Part shown: one piece after another, positions 1-9,000 of the stretch
Position numbering within the stretch: the stretch's first letter is position 1
How the letters are laid out: the number at the start of each line of letters is the position of its first letter
Assembly: GCA_947685225.1 (NCBI GenBank)
Contig: CANTUV010000032.1
Coordinates: 26,915,501-26,979,500 of the forward strand
Direction of reading: 5' to 3'
Origin: Garcia nutans
Lineage: Eukaryota > Streptophyta > Magnoliopsida > Malpighiales > Euphorbiaceae
DNA: 64,000 bases
The notes under the pieces: generated by a model
What the model was told of the DNA's origin: nothing
The model's database searches: none
Seen by the model: only the letters and a program-made list of their open reading frames with translations
Translations under genes and position numbers: made by a program

Positions 1-1699
1 TCTATCTGTGGATGAAAAGCAGTGCTGAAGTGCAGTCGAGAACCCAAAGCACCATGTAAACTCTTCCAAAACCTTGAAGTAAACCAGGGATCTCGATCAG
101 ACACTAAAGAAATTGGGACACCATGCAACTTTACAATTTCATGGATATACAGCTCTGCTAACCTCTCCAAAGAATAATCCATCCGAACCGGAAGAAAATG
201 AGCTGTCTTAGTCAACCTATCAACAATCACCCAAATAGCATCATGCTTCCTTTGTGTCAATGGTAGACCAAACACAAAATCCATTGTTACTCTTTCCCAT
301 TTCCATTCAGGCACTGATAAAGGTTGAAGTAATCCTGTTGGAACTTGATGCTCAGCTTTTACCTTCTGACATGTGAGACATTTGGATACAAACTCCGCTA
401 TGTCTCTCTTCATATCGGACCACCAGTAATACTGTTTCAAATCATGATACATCTTTGTATTGCCCGGATGCATAGTAAATACTGACTGATGTGCTTCTTC
501 TAAAATAATCCTTCTCAAATTAGCATCATCAGGTACATACAATCTGTTCTTAAACCAAAGACTCCCATCACTTCTCACAATAAAATCTCGACTCTTTCCA
601 TTCTGGCAATCTGAAACAATCTTTTGAATCTTCTCATCAGCCAATTGAGCTTCTTTAATCTGATCCAACAATACTGGTTTTAATTGCAGCTGTGCCAACA
701 ATGCACCATCATCACAAGATACAAAACTAGCATGCAACGCTCTCAACTCAACAAGCAACGAGAGAGAATAAACAGTCAAACCTGCTAAAGACTTCGGACT
801 CAAGGCATCCGCAACAACATTTGCCTTACCAGGATGATAATCAATCCAGCAATCGTAGTCTTTAATCAACTCCAACCATCTTCTCTGTCGAAGATTAAGC
901 TCTCTTTGGACACCAAAATATTTTAAACTTTTATGGTCTGTATAGATAAAACACTTCTCCCCATACAAATAATGTCGCCAAATCTTCAATGCAAACACAA
1001 TGGCTGCTAACTTTAAATCATGGGTCGGATAATTGAGCTCATGCGGTTTCAACTGTCGAGAAGCATAAGCTATAACTTTACCTTCTTGCATCAAAACATA
1101 ACCCAAACCACTATGTGAAGCATCACTGTAAATCACATATGGTTTGCCTTCCACAGGTAAAGTAAGAACAGGCGCTTGAGTCAACATTTCTTTCAACTGT
1201 TCAAAGCTAGCCTGACATTGATCTGTCCACACAAATCTAACTCCCTTTCGAAGTAATCTGGTAAGTGGAGTAGCTATCAAAGAAAATCCTTTCACAAACC
1301 GTCGGTAATAGCCTGCCAAACCCAGAAAACTTCTCACTTCAGTCACAGACTTTGCTGGACTCCAATTCAAAATAGCTTCAACTTTACTCGGATCAACTCT
1401 AATACCCTCTGCTGAAACTATATGACCGAGAAAAGTTACTTGGTCAAGCCAAAACTCACACTTCGACAGTTTAGCGAACAATTGCTTCTCTCTCAAAATT
1501 TGCAGCACAATCCGCAGATGCTTGTCATGTTCCTCCTTATTATGTGAATACACCAAAATATCATCGATAAAAACTACCACAAACTGATCCAGATAGGGCC
1601 TAAACACCCTATTCATCAAGTCCATAAAAGCTGCAGGTGCATTCGTCAAACCAAAAGGCATAACTAGAAACTCATAATGCCCATATCTCGTACGAAAGG
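1..1699 (-). pseudogene. pol: Element A: pol fragment (RT, RNase H, integrase), split by element B
   Basis: This is the reverse-strand copy of a Ty3/gypsy pol. Reading from 1699 down to 1 gives the end of the RT palm (FIDDIL motif near 1555-1575), the tether, RNase H with a YSDASH motif near 1120, the integrase HHCC zinc finger near 375-490, and the first part of the integrase core, ending near the HPQTDG motif at the window edge. I read the correct frame (triplets starting at positions divisible by 3) through the whole stretch and saw no stop codon, so about 565 codons are open. RT is cut at 1699 by the LTR of element B and continues at 23550. The gag of this element is badly broken, so the open pol does not make it autonomous. 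Protein similarity to elements B and G in this window is very high. Confidence 0.93.
1695..1699. repeat. Target site duplication AAAGG, left copy (element B)
   Basis: AAAGG directly precedes the TGTAATATCCC start of element B and is repeated at 23550-23554 directly after its GTGTTACA end. The RT reading frame of element A rejoins across it. Confidence 0.95.
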
Positions 1700-1826
1700 T
1701 GTAATATCCCAATGCATGCCCTAAAAGTTTTGATTATGTTGTTGTTGTATATTGGATTGAATGTATATGTTTTATTTAAAGAGAAAAGGTTCTTTAAAGA
1801 GAGTGTATATGTGATGTATATTAGAA

Positions 1827-1835
1827 TATATATAA
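1827..1835 (+). promoter_or_regulatory. Likely TATA box of element B LTR
   Basis: TATATATAA followed by CATAT lies 127 bp into the LTR. The same ATATATATRACATAT block sits in the equivalent place in the C, E, F/G and J LTRs and on the minus strand in D, H and K. If it is the promoter, U3 is short and more than 2 kb of the LTR is transcribed leader. Confidence 0.6.
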
Positions 1836-2559
1836 CATATACCTAGGTCAATGGAAAGTCAAAGAATGGAGATAGTGGAAGAAGATATTTGTTTGTGTTT
1901 GAATTTATAATTAATTAATAAGGAATTAATGAATGGAGGAGGTTTATTTGAATTGTTTAATATTTTAATTACTTGGATGAGAGAGTTTTAAGGAAAAAGG
2001 GAATTTGACTTTGGGCTTCTCATTCTTCTTTCCTTCTCTTTGCCGTGGATCATCTTCTTCTTCTTCTTTTCTTTGCATTGTTTGGTCGGCTAACAAAGGG
2101 AAAGAGAGAGCAAGAGAGGATTTGATGTGCTAAGCTCAAATTGAAGGAAATCCAAGTGATCCAGTTGTTGATTCAAGAAGTTTTATAACTTTGGTAAGTT
2201 CTCTTTTGATATCTTTGTTTATTTGAAATGATATTTGGATTTGATAGATGATTTTAAGAGTGTGTTGTTTGTTTGTGAGATGTTTAGAAGTGTTTGGTTG
2301 ATTTGATGATGGATTTTGAGGATGGATTGAAGAAAAGAGTAAGTGGTTGGAAGATATGATGTTGTATATGTGGTGAGGGTTTTGAGATGATTTTGTGTTT
2401 TGTGTTTGATATATGTGTTTTGGTTTGTTTTGGTGTTGTTGCAAGTTTGAGATAGGTTTTTGGGTATGTTTTGTGAAGATTGGTTGAAGTGGATGTTAAG
2501 GAATAGAAGTGTGTTGTTGAGTGTTTGGTTGTTTTGATCGGAGTCTTGATTTGTGGTCG

Positions 2560-2793
2560 GACACGCCCATGAGCACGTTCAGGGTTTTTAGGCGTGTCAA
2601 TTTTGTTAGAGGCAGTAGGTTTGACACGATCAGTAACACGCCCGTGTTATTGAGCGTGTCATAGCTACTGTAAGATTTGAGAATTTACACGCCCAGGAAC
2701 ACGCCCATGTTGTTGAGCGTGTAAATGCTTCTGTGTTGTGGAGTTAGGGCACGGTCATGGACACGCCCGTGTGGGTGAGCGTGTCAGGGTTAG
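2560..2793 (+). repeat. CG-rich palindrome cluster (ACACGCCCGTGT type)
   Basis: A run of short inverted repeats such as ACACG-CC-CGTGT and GAGCGTGTC stands out in an AT-rich LTR. It lies between the first predicted donor and acceptor of the leader. The B 3' LTR carries the same cluster at about 10008-10241. Related but different clusters occupy the same LTR position in D, E, F, H, J and K. Confidence 0.8.
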
Positions 2794-2871
2794 GGTTTGC
2801 CCTAATTAATTCCTAATTGGATTATCTCTTGTGTATCCCTAAGTAAGTATATGCTATTACTTTTGATTTAG

Positions 2872-2959
2872 GTCTTGAAGATAGTGATTGATCATTGATT
2901 TAAGAGGTAGAAGGATCTTGAACAAGGAATTGTTAAGAGTGGTGTGATTTGCTTTTAAG
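2872..2959 (+). other. Predicted 88-nt leader exon in LTR
   Basis: It is preceded by TTTTGATTTAG and followed by AAG|GTAAGTACAAA. The equivalent blocks are 88 nt in C (12242-12329) and K (60269-60356, minus strand), and 87 nt in E (32038-32124) and D (29752-29838, minus strand), although the sequences have diverged. The splice sites are inferred from consensus only. Confidence 0.45.
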
Positions 2960-3297
2960 GTAAGTACAAAACCTATATGATTGTATGTAAGTACAAATGT
3001 GGCAATGTTACATTGTTAATTTATATGAGCAATGTGTGTTGTTATGTTTATATCAATGATGATATATATATATGAATAATGTGAATGACGTGATGATGCA
3101 AATGATTGTGTATATGAAAGATTGAAATGTTATGATGTGAATTGAGATGAAATGGAATATAAAGCCATTGTGATTGGGTATGTTAATTCAGTTGAGAATG
3201 AAATTGATAACAAATTAATGAATGATTTGTGTGGCTAATGTGTTATTCTATTTTCAGAGTTTGTTGTTGGTGGCATGCCTAATGATAGTAACAATCT

Positions 3298-3522
3298 CTT
3301 GAAGTTAGGTTGGGCTTGATCCTTGAAGCCAAGTTTGGTTGAAGTTTAACATGTTTTACTCCCCTTGAAGCTTGGTTGGGTCTAGTCCTTGAAGCCTAAT
3401 TGAGATGTTACAACCCTTGAAGCTAGGTTGGGTTTGGTTCTTGAAGCCAAGTTGGGTTGAGACTTAGCATGCTTTGTTCCCCTTGAAGCTTGGTTGAACC
3501 TAATCCTTGAAGCCTAGTTGGG
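3298..3522 (+). repeat. CTTGAAGC..GTTGGG minisatellite cassette
   Basis: About nine degenerate units of 20-28 bp are built on CTTGAAGCYWRGTTGGG. The cluster lies between the conserved GGTGGCATGCCTAA block and the GGGCCC block. The same cassette is at 22680-22793 (part of the B 3' LTR), 26625-26850, 32712-32950, 35740-35965, 41580-41815, 48507-48663, 54750-54900, 58508-58735 and 59668-59890. C and D carry unrelated cassettes at this site. Confidence 0.85.
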
Positions 3523-3811
3523 TATATGTGATAATGATAAATGTGATAAAACCAAAGCATTAACTCTGATAATTGAATGGCATATTAGTATGTTTTGGGC
3601 CCATGCTTGTCTTTGTTTATATGTGATTCATTGATGGCAAAATAATTAAATTATGAAATTCATGAAAGGACTTTGAGATGTGATATGCTTATATGATTAT
3701 GATTTGTGAAAGGCAAAGGTTTGATGTTAGCTTTTCACTTATGATGTTGATATTAATGGAATGTGTGACATTGCATAGCATTCAAGCATAATGTTAGCAT
3801 GTTTTGTACTA

Positions 3812-3848
3812 CTAAGCCCTTGGCTTAGCGCGATAGTGTTGATCGCGC
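3812..3848 (+). promoter_or_regulatory. Tandem hairpins abutting a CAG|GT donor (element B)
   Basis: Hairpin 1 pairs CTAAGCC with GGCTTAG around CTT. Hairpin 2 pairs GCGCGAT with ATCGCGC around 7 nt and begins on the last base of hairpin 1. CAG|GTGATA follows directly. The second copy is at 23080-23116. Confidence 0.75.
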
Positions 3849-3930
3849 AGGTGATAGAGTTGATAGAGTTGAACCTGAGAGCTCATCGACGCCGAGTGAG
3901 AGTAGACATTGAAGAGTTGATTTTGGGACT

Positions 3931-3960
3931 TAAAGATCAGAGAAGATTTGCCAATCATGT
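3931..3960 (+). promoter_or_regulatory. LTR arm a, complementary to the pre-gag leader
   Basis: TAAAGATCAGAGA (3931-3943) is an exact reverse complement of 4398-4410. TGCCAA (3949-3954) matches TTGGCA at 4391-4396, and CATGT (3956-3960) matches ACATG at 4379-4383. The pairing would enclose the primer site. Confidence 0.7.
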
Positions 3961-4208
3961 ATAACTCTTTTAATATTTTGTAAAGTATTGTTTATAATGT
4001 GAATATATGTACATTTGTAAATATAAATATTTAAATGTTTTCCTATATGTAAATAGTTCTAAATTCCGCTGCGTATTAAGTAAATATATATATATATATC
4101 TATTTTGTTTTTATATTATAAGTTAATTACTTATTTTCTATAATGTATAATGAGAAAGATTATAGTATCATTGGAAATGTTTTTGAATGTTAAGAAATTC
4201 GTAGCATT

Positions 4209-4270
4209 CCTATATTCGATGCATGTATACTACATTGTGGTGTATGTAGTGTGTATGTATTGGATGTGGG
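4209..4270 (+). promoter_or_regulatory. Terminal LTR stem-loop, 20 uninterrupted pairs
   Basis: Bases 4209-4228 pair with 4251-4270 around a 22-nt loop. All 20 positions pair: 12 Watson-Crick and 8 G-U. The stem ends 9 nt before the LTR end and 17 nt before the primer site. G-U pairs hold only in sense RNA. Confidence 0.75.
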
Positions 4271-4286
4271 GGTGTTACAATTGTTT

Positions 4287-4298
4287 TGGTATCAGAGC
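4287..4298 (+). other. Primer binding site (tRNA-iMet), element B
   Basis: TGGTATCAGAGC is complementary to the 3' end of plant initiator tRNA-Met. It starts 7 nt after the 5' LTR. Confidence 0.93.
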
Positions 4299-4378
4299 CT
4301 AGGTTTGAAATTCTCAACCTAGGTAAAGTGTAAGAAAAAGAGTGTTTTGATTTTAAAATGTGGATTTTTGAATAACAT

Positions 4379-4410
4379 ACATGTTTGGCATTGGCAGTCT
4401 CTGATCTTTA
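4379..4410 (+). promoter_or_regulatory. Leader arm a', complementary to LTR arm a
   Basis: It lies 80-110 nt after the primer site and 40-70 nt before the gag ATG. It is the reverse complement of the LTR segment at 3931-3960 in three blocks of 13, 6 and 5 bases. Confidence 0.7.
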
Positions 4411-4449
4411 ATGAGAGGTATTCTGCTGTGTTTGCAGATATAGGTTGTG

Positions 4450-5526
4450 ATGGATTCTCACTTACGTCATTCAGTTGAGGGTAGTGCTGAGAGTATAGCT
4501 CCTGAGGAGATTAGAGAGGGAGCTAGAGTGGATAGTGCTGGAGAGATACCTGCTTCTGTATCGGGGAGACCAGCTGGTGAGGAGGTTCCACCAGTTTGGC
4601 TTAGGCATGTGATAGAGGCTTTGAGACAAGCACCAGTGCAACCACCGCCACCACTCCCACAACCTTTGGTATCAGTGAGACAGTATGATAAGCTAAGGAA
4701 GTATGGAGCTGAAGATTTTATAGGTACCATTGATCCAGCTGTAGCAGAGCAGTGGCTAGACAAGGTACAGAGAATATTTGTTCAGTTGCAAGCCACTCTA
4801 GAGGAAAAGTTTGATTATGCAAGATCATTGTTGCAAAAGGATGCATATAATTGGTGGAAGACAATGCCCCATTCTATGGATGATCCACCAACATTGTCCT
4901 ATGCTAATTTTCTGAGAGAGTTTGAATTGAAGTATACTCCGAGGGAGTATAAGGACATGAAGAAGATGGAGTTTTTGTGTTTAAAGCAAGACAACGGGTC
5001 AGTAACTGAATATGAGGTTGAATTTATTCGGTTGAGTCAGTATGCTGGGGGTATCATATCGGATGAGATAGATAGATGCAGAAGATTTGAGGAGGGATTG
5101 AGGCCCTCTGTCATGTGTCATGTGGCTGGATCTAGATATCTTGATTTTTCCCAGCTTGTGGCAGCGGCTAGGAGTGTGGAGAGAGCCCAGGCTATTGCAG
5201 CTGCTTCAGAGGAAGAGATCAGGGTTAGAAGGCCCCAGTTTGAGGCAGGGTCTTCATCTGTGAAAAGAGGTAAAGGAAGTTTTGTTCCTCGGGTTAGTAG
5301 GAGTCAGAGGCCAGCTGGTAGGTCAGTACAGTTTCAGAGGCGGAGATCTGGACCTGCAGTTTCAGTGGTGAGTGCTCCGACCCCGGTGACTCAGAGATCC
5401 ACCTTACCCATATGCATTCATTGTGGTAGGCCACATGGTGGTACTTGTTGGAAGACTGGTGTAGCAGGGGTATGTTTCAGATGTGGATCTCCTGATCATT
5501 TTGTGAGAGATTGTCCCGAAAGATAG
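4450..5526 (+). pseudogene. gag: Element B gag, ended early by CAG to TAG
   Basis: Gag forms the particle that packages the genomic RNA. The first ATG is at 4450. The N-terminal part has a proline-rich stretch near residues 65-75. Next come the retrotransposon gag core (AVAEQWLDK, DAYNWWKTM, YAGGIISDEIDRCRRFEEGLRPS motifs), a basic serine-rich linker, and a CCHC zinc knuckle (C-x2-C-x4-H-x4-C) at the end. The stop at 5524-5526 replaces the CAG seen in elements A and G, where translation runs on into protease. It is therefore a premature stop in what should be one gag-pol frame. Confidence 0.92.
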
Positions 5527-6089
5527 GAGCAGATGTCAGTGGATACTGCAGCTTCTCGACCTAGTGTGAGGGGAGGTCGAGGAGGCAGGGGGTTCGGCAG
5601 AGGAGGCAGATCTGGGTTCAGTTCTAGAGGAGGTTCTACATCTAGGGAGAGTAGACCAGAGGAGGCTGGATCTTCTCAGAGGATTTATGTGATGCAGAAG
5701 CAACCAGATGCTTCGGCAGTCATAGCTGGTACTTTTTCTTTATTTGGTATTTCAGTACTTGCTTGATTGATCCGGGTTCCACACACTCATATATTAGTGC
5801 ATCTGTTTTGCCTGTGTCTGATGTGCATGCTGAATCCCTAGGATTTGATGTATTGGTGACAAATCCGTTAGGGCATAGTGTGATTGTTAGTAAGGTGCAC
5901 CGAGATAGTGCAGTAGTGGTTCAAGGTGAGGAGTTCCTTGGAGATTTGATTGAGATGCCTTTTAAGGAATATGATGTGATTCTAGGCATGGATTGGTTAT
6001 CTAGACATGGAGCTGTGGTTGATTGCAAAAAGAAAATTGTTACCTTGAGAACCAGTGATGGTAGAGAGGTGTTAATATTTAATGAGTAG
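5527..6089 (+). pseudogene. pro: Element B protease segment, broken by a frameshift and a stop
   Basis: The frame continues from gag through a glycine- and arginine-rich linker into the aspartic protease. Near 5764, one T is missing from a CTTTG seen in A and G, shifting the frame just before the active-site DPGSTHS motif (about 5769-5790). The protease fold continues to about 6055 (ILGMDWLSRHGAVVDC). A TAG at 6087-6089 replaces the glutamine codon of A and G. The active-site aspartate is present, but the segment cannot be read as one protein with gag or RT. Confidence 0.9.
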
Positions 6090-9000
6090 GAACAGCTAGC
6101 ATCCTTGTTTGTTTCAGCAGTTGCAGCTAGGAGATTGATTAGAAAGGGGTGTGATGCTTATCTTGCTCATGTGGTAGATACTAGAGTAAGGAGTCCTCAA
6201 ATTGATAGTATAGCCACAGTTGCAGAATTCCCAGACGTGTTTCCAAAAGAGTTGCCAGGGTTGCCTCCTGAGAGAGAGGTGGAGTTTGGTATTGAATTAT
6301 TGCCTGGTACCACTCCTATTTCTATTGCTCCTTATCCAATGGCACCAGCAGAATTGAGGGAGTTGAAAGTGCAATTACAAGAGTTGTTGGATAAAGGATT
6401 TATTCGCCCCAGTGTTTCTCCTTGGGGAGCTCCTGTGTTATTTGTGAAGAAGAAAGATGGTACAATGAGATTATGTATCGATTATAGGCAATTGAACAAG
6501 GTGACAATAAAAAATAAGTATCCTTTGCCTAGAATTGATGATCTCTTTGATCAATTAAAAGGTGCAGCAGTGTTTTCTAAGATCGATTTGAGATCAGGGT
6601 ACCATCAGTTGAGGGTTAGAGCTGAAGATGTTCCTAAGACAGCCTTTCGTACTAGGTATGGGCATTATGAGTTTTTAGTTATGCCTTTTGGTTTGACGAA
6701 TGCACCTGCAGTTTTTATGGACTTGATAAATAAGGTGTTTAGGCCCTATCTGGATCAGGTTGTGGTAGTGTTTATAGATGATATTTTGGTGTATTCGCCT
6801 AATGAGGAAGAGCATGACAAGCATCTGCGGATTGTGTTGCAAATCTTGAGAGAGAAGCAATTGTTTGCTAAATTGTCAAAGTGTGAGTTTTGGCTTGATC
6901 AAGTTACTTTTCTCGGTCACATAGTTTCAGCGGAAGGTATTAGAGTTGATCCAAGTAAAGTTGAAGCTATTTTGAATTGGAGTCCACCAAAGTCTGTGAC
7001 TGAAGTTAGAAGTTTTCTGGGTTTGGCAGGCTATTACCGACGGTTTGTGAAAGGATTTTCTTTGATAGCCACTCCACTTACCAGATTACTTCGAAAGGGA
7101 GTTAGATTTGTGTGGACAGATCAGTGTCAGGCTAGTTTCGATCAGTTGAAAGAAATGTTGACTCAAGCGCCTGTTCTTACTTTACCTGTGGAAGATAAAC
7201 CATATGTGATTTATAGTGATGCTTCACATAGGGGTTTGGGTTGTGTTCTGATGCAAGAAGGTAAAGTTATAGCTTATGCTTCTCGACAGTTGAAACCGCA
7301 TGAGCTAAATTATCCGACCCATGATTTAGAGTTGGCAGCCATTGTGTTTGCATTGAAGATTTGGCGACACTATTTGTTTGGGGAGAAATGTTTTATCTAC
7401 ACTGATCATAAAAGTTTAAAGTATTTGGGTGTCCAAAAAGAGCTTAATCTTCGACAAAGGAGATGGTTGGAATTGATTAAAGACTACGACTGTTTGATTG
7501 ATTATCATCCGGGTAAAGCAAATGTTGTTGCTGATGCCTTAAGTCGGAAGTCTGTGGCAGGTTTGACTGTTTATTCGCTCTCATTGCTTGTTGAGTTGAG
7601 AGCATTGTGTGCTAGTTTTGCATCTTGTGATGATGGTGCATTGTTGGCACAGTTGCATTTAAAACCAGTATTGTTGGAGCAGATTAAAGAAGCTCAATTG
7701 GTGGATGAGAAGATTCAAAAGATTGTTTCAGATTCTAGGAATGGGAGGAGTAGAGATTTTGTTGTGAAAGATGATGGGAGTTTGTGGTTCAAGAACAGAT
7801 TGTGTGTACCCGATGATGTTAATTTGAGAAGGATCATTTTAGAAGAAGCTCATCAATCAGTATTTGCTATGCATCTGGGCAATACCAAGATGTATCATGA
7901 TTTGAAACAGCATTACTGGTGGTTTGGTTTGAAGAGAGACATTGCTGATTTTGTATCCAGATGTCTCATCTGTCAGAAGATAAAAGCAGAGCATCAAGTT
8001 CCAACAGGGTTACTTCAACCTTTAGCAGTGCCTGAATGGAAATGGGATAGAATAACCATGGATTTCGTGTCTGGTTTGCCATTGACACAAAGAAAGCATG
8101 ATGCTATTTGGGTGATTGTTGATAGGTTGATGAAGACAGCTCATTTTCTTCCAGTTCGGATGGATTACTCTTTGGAAAGGTTAGCTGAGCTGTATATCCA
8201 TGAGATTGTGAAGTTGCATGGTGTTCCAACTTCTATAGTGTCTGATCGAGATCCCCGGTTTACTTCAAGGTTTTGGAAGAGTTTACATAGTGCTTTGGGT
8301 TCTCGATTACATTTCAGTACTGCTTTTCATCCACAGACAGATGGACAGTCAGAGAGAGTGATACAGATTATTGAAGACATGTTGAGAAGTTGTGTCATTG
8401 ATTTCTCTGGCGGTTGGGATAGATTCTTACCACTTGTGGAATTTGCATACAATAACAGTCATCAATCTAGCATTGGTATGGCACCATTTGAAGCATTGTA
8501 TGGTAGAAGGTGTAGGACACCTCTATGTTGGAATGAACTTGGTGAAGGTAAGATAATTGGTCCTGATTTGGTTAAAGAGACTGAAGAGAAAGTGAAAGTG
8601 ATTCGAGATAGGTTAAAAGCAGCTTCAGACCAACATAAGTCTTATTCAGATTTGAAAAGGAGGGACATAAAGTATAATGTGGGAGATAAAGTATTTTTGA
8701 AAGTGTCTCCTTGGAAAAAGATTTTGAGGTTTGGTCGAAAAGGAAAGCTGAGTCCTCTTTTCATTGAACCGTATGAAGTTTTGGAAACAGTTGGGCCAGT
8801 TGCTTATCGACTTGCTTTGCCACCTGAGTTGGATAGGATCCATAATGTATTCCATGTTTCTATGTTGAGGAGGTACAGATCAGATCCATCACATGTGTTG
8901 CCAATTGAATCTATCGAAGTAAGTCCTGATTTGACATTTGAAGAGGAACCAATTGCTGTCTTGGCACGTGAAGTGAAGGAATTGAGAAATAAGAAAGTGC

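Larger units (their letters stand above)
1700..4279 (+). repeat. Element B 5' LTR (2580 bp)
   Basis: It starts TGTAATATCCC and ends GGTGTTACA; these ends are inverted repeats of each other if G-U pairs are allowed. In order it holds a TATA-like box (1827-1835), a CT-rich stretch with a GGTCGGC motif, a donor GGTAAGT (2193), a CG-rich palindrome cluster (2560-2793), an acceptor at 2871, a donor at 2960, an acceptor at 3257, a CTTGAAGC repeat cluster (3298-3522), GGGCCC (3598), twin hairpins (3812-3848) and a terminal stem-loop (4209-4270). No credible protein is encoded. The matching 3' LTR is 9148-10860 plus 22676-23549. Confidence 0.95.
3851..4437 (+). other. Predicted intron across the LTR end and primer site
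   Basis: The donor CAG|GTGATA follows the tandem hairpins. The acceptor is a pyrimidine-rich tract ending in TTTGCAG|ATATAG, 12 nt before the gag ATG. The acceptor block is conserved upstream of gag in elements A, D and G. Splicing here would remove the terminal stem-loop, the primer site and both complementary arms. There is no transcript evidence, so this rests on motif conservation. Confidence 0.4.

Noticed and set aside
2136..2444. 102-codon minus frame in B LTR (also 9584-9892)
   Set aside because: Antisense low-complexity Asn/His/Gln-rich translation of TG-rich LTR sequence.
2788..2808. GGGTTAGGGTTTGCCC, telomere-like
   Set aside because: Only two partial units, repeated because it is in both LTRs of B; not an interstitial telomere.
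3298..3522. Regularly spaced repeats, considered as a CRISPR-like array
   Set aside because: Units are degenerate, there are no unique spacers of constant length, and the context is a plant LTR.
4287..4320. Possible tRNA-Met gene remnant
   Set aside because: Only the complement of the tRNA 3' end is present, right after the LTR, which is a primer site.
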